From the NCBI GenBank assembly GCA_018894105.1, contig CM032120.1, positions 33,502,710 to 33,566,709 on the forward strand: DNA of 64,000 bases, written 5' to 3'. The notes under the pieces were generated by a model. That model made no database searches. It was not told the DNA's origin and saw only the letters and a list, made by a program, of their open reading frames with translations. Numbering within the stretch: position 1 is the stretch's first letter; the number at the start of each line of letters is the position of its first letter. This DNA comes from Jacaranda mimosifolia (Eukaryota; Streptophyta; Magnoliopsida; Lamiales; Bignoniaceae). Positions 49,245-59,239 of this stretch are shown one piece after another. The position numbers and the translations under genes are program-made.

Positions 49245-49329
49245 GATACAAGTTTGGCCGACTAGATCCCAGTAGAGAAATTTCAGCCAGCCCGAGAAGG
49301 AAAGATGAAGGGAAAAAGCTAATTAACAA

Positions 49330-49950
49330 TCAGCGCCCACTCTTCAAGGTGTGATCGATATTGTTGCTGGGGGACCAATGAGAGGAGACTCCAAAACAAC
49401 CAGAAGGCATAACCAATGGAGATTGGAATTGACTAAATCTTCCCTGGTTGAAACAGTTTTTCAACTTTTCACTAGTGCAGAGCCCATCTTCTTCTCTAAT
49501 TCTGATCTCTCGCATCTCGAGCACCAAAGGACAAATAGTAAACTGGATTGCTCCCTCATTGTATCAGTTCAAATGGCTAACTTTAAGCTGAGGAAGGTTT
49601 TGGTAGATAACAATAGTTATGCTAATATAATTTTCTTGTCCACTTTGAAGAGGATGAATTTGGGAAAACTAAAGTTTGAGTCAGCTCGCACCCCCTGGTT
49701 GTGTTTAGAGGATTCAGGATCATCTCTGAAGGATCCATTAACTTGTCTACCTTATTCGGAGAAGCACCTAGAAAGTGGACACTTATGTTCAACTACCTGG
49801 TGGTCAATATGCCTTTTGCTTACAATATCATAATTGGGAGGCCTACGTTGAACGACTTCAGGGCAATTGTCTCGACCTATCACATGAAAATCAAATTCCT
49901 AATAGTTGCAGGAATAGAAGAGCTACTATGCATCATAAACGAGGCTTGGT
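49330..49950 (+). pseudogene. Aspartic protease domain of element 2
   Basis: Reads KLRKVLVDNNSYANIIFLS, where D-S-G/D-G-G is expected and D-N-N is found, so the active-site loop looks damaged. After a frame change it continues FRIISEGSINLSTLFGEAPR and FAYNIIIGRPTLNDFRAIV, the conserved flap-to-C-terminus motif ending in IIGRPTLN. It is followed by a basic linker to about 50120. Confidence 0.8.
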
Positions 49951-50269
49951 GATGCTACACCATTCAGTCGAGGTAAATGAGCAGAAGACTCAACCTAAAC
50001 TGAAACCTTCGAAGGACATCCCAATAACAAAACCTGAAGAGGGACAACAAAACAAGAAGAGAAAGCTGGAGGAAACCAAGGTCAAACCGGTGGGAGAATT
50101 CAAGATCATAGAACTCGAGACTTAAAATCCCAACAAGACTACAAGGATTGGGACTAATCTAAGAAGTAGCATGGAATGTATAATGGTCGACTTCCTCAAA
50201 AAGAACATTGATGTTTTGCTTGAAAAACTGCTAGCTTCCAAAGAATCGACCTCAGAATCATCATCCACC

Positions 50270-51495
50270 GCCTGAATGTGGACCCCTCATTCAAGCTAGT
50301 CAAGCAGAAGACTAGGACCTTCAATGAGGAAAGATGTCAGATCATCGAAGAAAAGGTCAACAAACTCTTAGAGGCAGAGTACATTGTAGAAATTCAATAT
50401 CCTAGTTGGCTTTTAATATAGTTCTTATCCCTAAGAATAAGGGCAAGGGGAGAATGTGTAATGATTTCACTAATTTGAATAAAGCTTGTCCTAAAGACCC
50501 TTACCTACTGCCTCGAATAGATTTACTAGTTAACTCAACGGTAGGTTCTTTGGAGAATAGTAGATGCTTTTCAAGGATATTATCAAATCTTTATAGCCCC
50601 CGAGGATAGGGACAAGACCTCTTTTGTGGTGCCCAATGATCTATATTATTTTCTGGTCATGTCTTTTGGTTGTAGAAGCAACATACCAAAGATAGGTAAA
50701 CTTTATGTTCAAAAATGAGATAGGGCGGACCATGGAGGTCTATGCTGATGACATGATCGTCAAGACAAAAAGAGAGCAAAACCATTTAGCCAACCCCGAC
50801 CATACTTTCTCAATACTAAGAGCATTTGGCAGGAAATTTAACCCTTTCAAGTTCACATTTAAGGTAAGAGGAGGAAAATTTTTGGGATACATGGTTAGCC
50901 GAAAAGGTATAAAAGTAAATCTACAAAAGATATAAGCGATTCAGGACATCTCACCACCCCAAACAGTTGAGACGTGCAGAGGCTGGTCGAAAGAATCATA
51001 GCTCTGGGTTGGCTTATCACCCGACTAGCAAACAAAAGCTTGCCAATTTTCAAAGTTCTTAGGAATGTGGGAAAGTTCCGATGGACGGAAGAGTGTAACC
51101 AGCTCTGGTCGTTTTAGAGCAGTATTTATCAACACCTCTGATCTTTGCTAAGCCTGAGGTTGGGGAAGTCTCGTATATTTATTTGGCGGGCTCGTTGGTG
51201 ACAATCAGCTCTGCCCTGGTGTCCACTCGGCACAGGACACATAGGCTAATATATTACAGCAACAAAGCTTTGCAAGGCCCAAAACACAATTACCTAAAGA
51301 TTGAAAAGTTTACTTTGGCTATGGTCACAACAGCCAGAAAGTTGAGGCCCTATTTTCAATCATATTCTATTTTTGTCCTGATGAACCAACCATTGAATAG
51401 ATATTGTCAAAATCGAACAAGTCAGGAAGATTGACCAAATGGGCTATGGAGTTAGGAGAGTTGAACGTCAATTTTCAGCCCTAAACTCCTATAAA
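50270..51495 (+). pseudogene. Reverse transcriptase and RNase H of element 2
   Basis: RT motifs in several frames: FNEERCQIIEEKVNKLLEAE (50320), FTNLNKACPKDPYLLPRID (50465), the catalytic YADDMIVKTKRE (50741), then GGKFLGYMVSRKGIKVN (50873). RNase H follows with YYSNKALQGPKHNYLKIEKF (51256) and TARKLRPYFQSY. Many stops and indels separate these pieces (near 50602, 50718 and 50935). The catalytic Asp pair is kept. In an intact element this enzyme copies the RNA into DNA. Confidence 0.85.
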
Positions 51496-51502
51496 AGCAC
51501 AA

Positions 51503-52040
51503 GTGTTGGCAGATTTTGTAGCAGAACTCATTGACCTCCTCGGAGAGGTTGAACCAGATATGGCTGTTTGGTCTCTATATATCGATACTTTAGCAACTTC
51601 TATGGGAGGAGGGGTAGGCATTTCTCTACACTCCCCCCAGGCCGAAGAATATGACTTTGCCATCAAATTTGACTACTCTATCACCAATAATGAAGTAGAG
51701 TATAAGGCCCTTCTCGTTGGTATGAGGATGGCTGTCGATAGGGGGTTAAGAAGCTAACAACTATCATAAATTCTCAATTGGTCACAGAGCAATTCGAAGG
51801 AAACTTTGAAAGAGAGACCACCATGAGTAGATATCTCGCTAAGGTCAAAAGGTTGCAACAGTAGTTTAAAAAATTCACTCTCAACCAAGTCCCCAGATTA
51901 GAGAATGAAATGGCAGATGCCTTATGCAAGTTCGCCAACTTGACGAAGAGCACTACGGAGAGAACCATCACATTTTCAATCTCTGAGAAACCACTATAAG
52001 TGGTCCTGACCAGAACCAAATTAGGCAAATCCAAGAATTA
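51503..52040 (+). pseudogene. Archaeal-type RNase H of element 2
   Basis: VWSLYIDTLATSMGGGVGI gives the first Asp, NNEVEYKALLVGMRMA the Glu. After a frame change the third acidic site reads Asn in IINSQLVTEQF (usual DSQLV, about 51771), while the last is kept in MADALCKFANL (51912). So one catalytic carboxylate is lost, a different one from element 1. The domain is diagnostic of the Tat lineage. Confidence 0.8.
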
Positions 52041-52059
52041 GCTCCCTCCTAGCAAGACG

Positions 52060-53190
52060 AAATCAAATCTTACTTAAGGGAAGGTAAAGTACCAGAGGAT
52101 AAGGCAGAAGCGCATAGGCTTAGAGGCCGAGTAGTGAAGTTTGCCCTCCATGAGTATGGTTAGTTGTACAGAAGATCTCTTTCTAGACCCCCACTAAGAT
52201 GTTTGACATCAGAGCAAGCTTTGGAGGTCTTGCAGAAAATCCATTCGGGTACTTGTGCTAACCACTCGAGAGGGCAAGCATTATCCTACAAGGTCATCAG
52301 ACATGGATATTTTTGGTCGGCCTTACTAAAAAATGCCCTTCTTGCCAGGTCCACTCCAACATCCCCCACTAACCCGCATCAACGTTGGTATCAGTTCAAA
52401 TTGCATGCCATTCGACCAATAGGGGATAGACATAGTTGGTTTCTTTCCAAAAACTACAAGTCAAAGAAAGTACATGATCGTGACGGTCATATATTTTACT
52501 AAATAGGTCGAAGCAGAGGTGGTCCCAAAGATAACCGATGAGGCCATTAGAAGTTTCTTGTGGAAAATATCATTTGATGCTTCGGATCAGACAATGGAAC
52601 ACAATTCCATAGCATAAATATGAAGAACTTGTGTAAAAGTTTAGAAATTCGACAACACTTCACCTCGATTGGCAACCTTCAGGTGAATGGGCAGACTGAA
52701 GTCACAAATAGGACCATTTTAGACCACATCAAGACTCGACTAGAAGGATCCAAAGCAAGTTGGACGGATGACCTCTTAGGCATACCGAACCACTCCTAGA
52801 ATTGCCACGGGGCACAGTCCTTACAATCTGGTCTATAACTCAGAAGCAGTAGTCCCAGCAGAATTGATACAACATATAGCTTAGGTGATTCATTACAACC
52901 TGATCAGGAATGAAGCTGAAAGACTTTCAACCTTGAAACAATCGACGAGCTACATTGGTAGGCATACTCAAAATGTAAAGGTATAGGTCAATAATGGCCA
53001 AGCACTACAATAAAGGTGTTCGACCAAAAAGTTTTTAGGATGGAGACCTCGTTCTTAAGAAGGTTGAAGTTTCAAAAAGTATGAGAACACTTGACCCAAA
53101 ATTGGAGGTCCCTACTCGATAGTCAAATTAGCACAGCATAACTCTTATTGACTAGCGGATATAGGTAGAAACGAGCTCCTTTGACCATGG
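52060..53190 (+). pseudogene. Integrase of element 2
   Basis: The N-terminal part (52164-52502) has LTSEQALEVLQKIHSGTCAN and a damaged HHCC finger. The core is broken over frames but all three acids are visible: GIDIVGFFPK (about 52427), GSDNGTQFHS (about 52583) and VNGQTEVTNRT (about 52687). The end includes [19 protein letters not shown] (about 52780) and a C-terminal part to about 53190. Stops are frequent, so this copy would not make enzyme. Confidence 0.8.
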
Positions 53191-53199
53191 AATGCAGTA

Positions 53200-54000
53200 A
53201 ACTTGAAAAAAAAATTATGTATAAAAAGGCTATAGTCTCCAATCAACTCTTTTGTAATGCTATTTTCTAATTAAGTTCCAAACCAACAAGCATCGATTTA
53301 TATTTGATCAAATCCTTGCTCTAAACTCCAATCATGACTTCTAGCCTAATTATTCCATAAACAAGAACACCCTCTAAAGTCGACCCCGTAGTCGACCACT
53401 ATTAAATTGGTTCTAAACCAGTAAAGTCGACCAAAGTTCAACCACGGGCTAGCCTAACAATTTCATAAAATAAGAAAATCATTTTAGGTCGACCACATAG
53501 TTGACCAACATATATATGTATGTCGGCTCAAAGATTTCACGATAACTTGGTGTAAAACCAATGGAGTTTCGATGAAGTTATCAAAGGTTGACCTAGTAGT
53601 AGACTATACAGTTATATTAAATCAATATAAAGAATTCGTAAATTTACTCATTCATTTAAAATCGACTTCACAGTCGACCATTAACTTGGTTCCCAACCAA
53701 TTAAATATTATGCATTTCTTCATATGTAAGACCACACTGGTCGAATAGTTAAATTGAGGAAAATAGATTCCTTCATTCATTTAAGGTTGAACTAATGAAT
53801 CCAAGCAAAAGCAACGTAAAGATAAGTCGACAGTAAATGACCAACAACTTGATATTATAGAAACAAAAACATTTAAATTGTATAAGAGCATTCAAAAATC
53901 TTGTCAAATTACATTAGATCATTTACGGTGCCTCGTAGGGTGGATCAGGTCAAACAAAACAGAAGTAAAAGAAACAACAAGTATACCAGCTTTAGCTTAA
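53200..54000 (+). repeat. Spacer of element 2 with recurring GTCGACC motifs
   Basis: Between integrase and the antisense ORF, the words AGTCGACC and close variants (GTCGACTT, GTTGACC) recur about a dozen times from 53380 to 53830, with TTGGTTCTAAACCAGTAAA-like segments repeated near 53410 and 53680. This is a degenerate tandem array with units of roughly 100 bp or more. No ORF. Confidence 0.5.
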
Positions 54001-54359
54001 GCCTGCCCTTTCACCTCTTGCAGCTCGAGCAACACCCCTTGTCACCTCATCGACAACCTAGTTGAGCTTGTCGCCAGAATTCACTTGCACGACTATGAGG
54101 GGCCTTAAACTTCCTTCTCCCACACAAGTTGAGATGGGCCAGCCTCCTTTATTAAGAATGTGCGACCAGCATGAGGGAAGTATGCCGTAGCATAATTCTT
54201 TCCATCTTTGAGTTCGATGGTGAAGTCACTAGCAAATCCATACTCTTTTCCTACCTCGACCATCTTGGAATGGATAAGGGTTTTGGCCTCCTCGTTTGGC
54301 GTAGCATCATCTTACTCCTCGAGTTGTTTATTCAAGAGCACATTCAAGCAATCCTTAAC

Positions 54360-56361
54360 CTCATGTTAAAATTGGTAGTCTAGGAACTCGAGCTGCTTGA
54401 CAGCTTTTTGGAAGGCTTCTTTAGCATCGTCAAGCATGTAGGCGATGCTGGTATCTTGAAAAAATGGGCTAAGAAGAAACTGTTGCACTGCCTTCTTATG
54501 AATGCTCGACAGCGACTTGAAAAACTCATCCCGAGCATACTGGATAGCGCTATTATATCCCAACGTTCAACCAGATATCGAGGTTGCTTTTGCCTCCAAC
54601 CTCATTTTTGTAACAGGTCGTCCAAACGGATTCTTTCAATTACAGCAGCTATTAACTCTGCTTCTTTCTCCTCAACTTGTTTCTGGAGCTCCCTAATTCT
54701 AGACTCCAGCAACTCAAGTTGAGTCTTGGAAATTTCAGACTGCTCATGTTCCTTTTGGAGTTCCTTGCGACCAGCCAGGGCCAACTCAGCCCTCTGATAA
54801 AAGTTATAGCCCTGTTATCCGATCTGCGGAAAGAAAACATTAGATCAAAGAATCAATAAAATTAGCACTTGCACAATAGCTAAATTTGAGCATAAACTTT
54901 CCATGATCGCTTAGTAAGCGAACGCTTTTAGGGCCTTCAATTGCTGGAGTTCCAATATCTTCTTTTGATCAAAGAGGGGTCACTACAGTCTATTCCATTC
55001 CTAGCATCATCGCCATATTGGAGACCTCCACGTTAGTCCTGAACATATGGGTTCAAAAAAATTGACAAAGGAGATAATTCGTCGTTGGTTTGGGGGCCAA
55101 AGAGGGAAATGACGGCAACTTTCTCTTTTCCTTTCTCCACGGCAGTTCTCTTTGGAAGGTGAGGCTGCTCATCTATGGTTCTCCTTTTCTATTGAGGAGT
55201 GGGGCTAGCAGCCTTCGCAATGAAAGGGTAAGCAGATGGTGGCATAGTCGATAACGGTCGCTGCATAGCAACACCTTAAGATACGGCCTCTCAACAAGCA
55301 GCCGCTTGTCGGCGCTCCTGCGCCTTTTGCTGGTGAGCTATTGTTTGTTGTCAAGTGCAGTTCATTATTTATGCTCGATTTGAAATAACACAGAAAAATA
55401 TTATTAACCAGAAACTATAATCCAAAAATAATAACAAAAATCAACAATTTTATCTACCTAGTCGAGCATTAGCTAGCATATCTAGCCAAGTAGACGACAA
55501 AACTGCTAACACCAAGTTCATCTCTGTGATGTATCTAGATGCTTCCATTTTTCCAAACTCAACTGGATTATTATTCCAAGTTAGGTTTTCGTTACCAAAC
55601 ATCTTGACCCGACCCTTCAACCACCCCTAGGTATATTGAACCCACCCCTAGGGGCGCGAATGAAAAAATAGCATTTTTTCTAGGTTTGGCCATGCGAAGA
55701 GGAAAAGGGTCACTAATATATTTCGATGAGGGTAGGCGATAACATAATAAAAACATGACTCCTCAGTACTACCCAACTTCCAGGAGATCAAAAGATGAAA
55801 AAGGTTAATAAAATTTATGAAAGAAAGGGGTTGGTCGTGTATCAGCATTAAAACAATAAAGCTATATAGAGTGGACAAGCAGTTAGGAAGCAATTGAGTG
55901 ATGCAGACTTGGAGGCTAGAAATGAGGTTGACTATAGGCTACACTATCAAGAACTTAGGCACACACTTTAGGGCATCCTCAAAGATTGCTATGAAACCAG
56001 CCAGAGGTCAATGTATCCTATCACTAGGCTCAGGGGCGATAAATTTGAATTCCAAGGGAACATAATATAGATGCCTAATCAACTTTAGATCATTGTCCTT
56101 GATCTCAGATCTTATATCACTACAATGATCATTTGTAAATAGCCTACGTCAACACATCGGAGATAGACTAGCCTCCCCGGATGGCCAGCGCCCTTTCCTA
56201 TTTTCATCAACCCTTGTATCACTTGAATTGTCAGAGGAACTAAAACTATCGCTTGAAGACTCACTAGTCTCACTAGTCGAGTCACTTACCCTTCTAGTCG
56301 AATCCACATCTGACCGTGTCTCCTCGGAATCACTTCCCCTGTCGCTACCCTCCCTAAACAT
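54360..56361 (-). pseudogene. Antisense ORF of element 2: transposon-derived domain with coiled-coil tail
   Basis: Starts at ATG 56361 on the minus strand with a Ser/Asp/Glu-rich N-terminus (MFREGSDRGSDSEETRSD; about 65 residues). A globular region follows, about 56000-55500 (GFIAIFEDALKCVPKFLIV; LPNCLSTLYSFIVLMLIHDQ; FYYVIAYPHRNIL), resembling the PF04195 'putative gypsy-type transposon' family in hydrophobic pattern and order. The C-terminal part has a coiled coil (54784-54602; LLESRIRELQKQVEEKEAEL) and a helical tail with YNSAIQYARDEFFKS (54563-54366). Several stops and frame changes intervene. Such antisense ORFs are known in Tat elements. Role unknown. Family identity is inferred by eye; the antisense layout is seen directly. 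Confidence 0.65.
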
Positions 56362-56536
56362 TCTGCTATAAAATAACTAGTCAAAACTAAGAGATTTAAA
56401 CTAGATGAGATCGAAGGAAACTTACAGAGCTGACAAAAAGAGCAAGTTCACAATTCTCAATTAGGAGTGGTAAACTTTGCAAAGCTCGACCTCTCAAGAT
56501 TGTTGTAAAAGTGGTAAATGAAGAAATACAACTCAT

Positions 56537-56545
56537 TATTTATAG
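56537..56545 (-). promoter_or_regulatory. Minus-strand TATA box for the antisense ORF of element 2
   Basis: On the minus strand GGGCTATAAATAATGAG, a strong plant TATA box, about 175 bp upstream of the antisense ATG at 56361. The position fits a transcription start near 56510 with a leader of about 150 bases. Confidence 0.6.
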
Positions 56546-56782
56546 CCCTAGGCCAGGGGGTAAATTAACTGGCTAAACTAACCGGTTATCGAGCAATTAT
56601 TACATAACAGTCGGTCATCTCATTTATTTACCTAATGTAACTAATGCATTTAATGCGCTAAAACCCTGGTTGACATTTGAAAAAATTGAGGTCGAAATAA
56701 ATTTACTACAGTTTTCCAAGTCAGCTACTCCCCATTCCTTCTCATCGCACGCTAGATCAGGACTCGGGAATGGGGGCATTCA

Positions 56783-57596
56783 TGATATGGGAAAGCCCAA
56801 CAAGCCCAGTCCACTAAAATTTGACCAGGCCTAAAACTTCATTGGGCTATTTCACCAGATCAATTACTAACATCCCGTCGATTAACCAGTATGTAGTCGA
56901 TCAGCTCGAATATGATCATTAGGCACTTAACTAGAGAGGACTTTGGGCACAAGGAGTCCTATCATCTTGACCAGAGCATGGCTAGGTGACCGACAAATAA
57001 GATATCATCTTGACCCTAGGAGGTCAATTGGGGAAATGGGAAGCATTTTCTCTCCATATTCACTATCGCATTAAATGCACCACAACCACCACTCTACCAT
57101 ATTAAATGCTCTGACAGATGGCTTGCCTCCATATTTATGAAGCATGCCTCCACTGTACCACCAATCTGCTTTTGCATTAAATATGGAGATCTTCTCCATA
57201 TCCTGGGAGGAAGGAAAACGCGCCACCTGGAAAGGGTTTCAGGTGGAAGAAGACGTAAAGGTCTTCAGACAAAGACAAAGGCCCTCACTGCGTAAGCAAG
57301 GGCATCACGGACAATTTAACCTCTCTAGAGAGACTATAAATACCCCATTGCAATCCCTTAGCAAGGTATGTTCATTATCACTTTAGCCCTCACTCTGCCG
57401 CTCCCTTCTCTAGTCGATTTGTGCTGGTTTGAGCATTGGAGTGCCATAACTGAGGTCCTCATCAGGTAACCTAACGTGTGTGGTTGGTTGCAAGACTCGA
57501 CCCGCTACCATCCAAGCAGTCCCCATCATCTCACATTCTGGTCGATTTTAGTGGGCCAGAGCCCAGTCTATTGATAAATATATCTAACCATCATCA
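56783..57596 (+). repeat. 3' LTR of element 2, 814 bp
   Basis: Starts TGATATGGGAAAGCCC and ends CCATCATCA; TATA box TATAAATA at 57335-57342. The polypurine tract lies just before it. The ORF at 57144-57386 lies in LTR sequence and is not a gene. Confidence 0.9.
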
Positions 57597-58081
57597 TGTA
57601 TTAGGTGACAATAGCTTTTATTTTGTCATTAGTGATATTTTTTAGATGACAATAATTTTTGTTTTGTTATAATATGGCTCATTAGCGATAAAAATTAATA
57701 TCTTAAATTGTCACAATTGACAATTAGTGATATTCCTATGGTGACAATTTAGTGACAATAAAAATTGTCACTACAATTTGTGACATGATTTTTATTGTCA
57801 ATGAGTTGTCACCATAGGGGTATCACTAATTGTCAATGGTGACAACTTAAATACTATTATTGTCACTATTTAGTTTGTAAAAATCATTAAGGTGAGAAAA
57901 TAAAATTTTTTGTCACCTAATATCTATAATTAGTGACAACTTTTGTATTGTCACTCTTTATTTTCTCACTAACTTATCTTTTTCTTGTAGTGAATATAAA
58001 AAATATACAATTTCCTTCACAACTATCCATTTTTATTTTATGAAATAAGCAAAATAATAATAATTAATTTATTATGCATTT

Positions 58082-58489
58082 CACTACAAGAAAATACTAC
58101 TTAACCAATGAAAAATCCATTACAAATTTAATGAAATATTTCACAAAATATAATTTTATGATGGATTTGCTTTAAAAATCTATTAGTATTTGTTTGGTCC
58201 CTAATTAGTTTTGCAACGAAAATAAAGTGCATTGCACAATTAATTTTTTAATGGAATTTTTATCACAAATAGGAAATCATGTTTAAAGTTATGAAATTTG
58301 TGATAGATTCTTTATATCAATATAAACTCTTCATATCTATCACAAGTGTCATTACTAATATATATTTTTACTTCTGTTCTAAAAAATTTTAGTACTCTAT
58401 TAAAAATCCATTATAATTATCTTCAAAGAATAATGGAACCTTGTTCCTCACAAATTTTTCATTAATGAAGGAAGTGTTTTCTTATAGTG
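58082..58489. mobile_element. Second-family CACTA-like MITE, 408 bp
   Basis: The left end CACTACAAGAAAATACT and the inverse of the right end CACTATAAGAAAACACT match closely, and AATGAAAAATCCATTAC-like sequence follows inside both ends. Flanking triplets are TTT and ATT, so the target duplication is imperfect. The interior is palindromic (AATGGATTTT / AAAATCCATT-like words) and non-coding. Confidence 0.65.
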
Positions 58490-59055
58490 ATTGCATATTA
58501 TATATGACTGTATGAGCTAAAAAAAGTTTCGGACATAGACCCAACCCACTTTGACCCACAATTGTAATCTATCTGATTAGACCCGAGTTAAAATCAATCT
58601 ATTTTAAATTTTACCGAATCATCATAGTGATTAACATCCAATTTACGATCATATATATATATATATATTAATATAAACAATTTTGTATTACAAAATTTGA
58701 AAACAAGAGGATTGCATGTCGGTTAGACAATAATTAACCTATTCATTTAAATGTTTATTTTCCTGAGTTTTCAAAGTTTTGAAAGAATAGGCATTAAATT
58801 CAATAATTGCCAACTTGAATAAATCTAACTTGACGAAACAAAATGTTTGAAAAGGGAGAGAGGCGAATGTTGGTCGGAGAAGTTGACGAAGAAAACTTTT
58901 TGGGTATTTGAGGTTTGAACACACGGCAATCCGGTATGTGTGCAACACGCTTGTGCTACGGAAGATCAAGCGACTTTTTTTTTTTAAAGAAAAAATATCA
59001 TCTTATTTCGATTACATATAAAAATATGATAAAACATAGACATTACGATGAGGTT
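58490..59055. other. Intergenic, no gene recognised
   Basis: AT-rich, with an AT microsatellite near 58650-58670. The open frame 58739-58969 (minus) has no known domain. Confidence 0.5.
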
Positions 59056-59222
59056 GGAGAAAAAGAGTAATTCTAATTTAAATTTAATTTGACCGAACTT
59101 AAATAAATTATATGACAAATGAATCATATATATATATTTTGGAGAAAAAGAGTAATTCTAATTTAAATTTAATTTGACCGAACTTAAATAAATTATATGA
59201 CAAATGAATCATATATATAAAT
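59056..59222. repeat. Tandem duplication, 85-bp unit, two copies
   Basis: GGAGAAAAAGAGTAATTCTA begins at 59056 and again at 59141. The copies are identical for almost the whole unit and diverge only in the TATATA tail, which runs on into an AT microsatellite ending at the Helitron candidate. The near-identity implies a recent event. Confidence 0.9.
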
Positions 59223-59239
59223 ATATATATATATATATA

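Larger units (their letters stand above)
46910..57596 (+). mobile_element. Element 2: full-length Tat-type Ty3/gypsy retrotransposon, 10.7 kb
   Basis: Two 814-bp LTRs (46910-47723, 56783-57596), perfect TGTAT target duplications (46905-46909 and 57597-57601), a primer site after the 5' LTR (TTTGGCACCATCTACGGG), a polypurine tract before the 3' LTR (GGGAATGGGGGCATTC). Order: gag, protease, RT/RNase H, archaeal-type RNase H, integrase, spacer, antisense ORF. The gag finger and second RNase H place it in the Tat lineage (Retand-like rather than Ogre-like, by length and spacer). Frames are heavily broken. It sits inside the CACTA MITE, so it is younger than that MITE. Confidence 0.9.
46838..57992. 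mobile_element. CACTA-type MITE split by element 2
   Basis: The left end CACTACAAAAAATG (46838) and right end TCTTTTTCTTGTAGTG (to 57992) are terminal inverted repeats. AAT lies on both sides (46835-46837 and 57993-57995), a perfect 3-bp target duplication. Without the gypsy insertion and one copy of its duplication the MITE is 463 bp. Its interior is built of GTGACAA/TTGTCAC words that form a long hairpin. It has no coding capacity. Confidence 0.85.

Noticed and set aside
54171..54859. Plus-strand open frames of 60-104 codons
   Set aside because: Shadows of the antisense coiled-coil region; no domain in these frames.
56149..56361. Ser/Asp-rich ORF as a separate small acidic host gene
   Set aside because: It is the N-terminus of the antisense ORF of element 2, in line with its TATA box and downstream domain.
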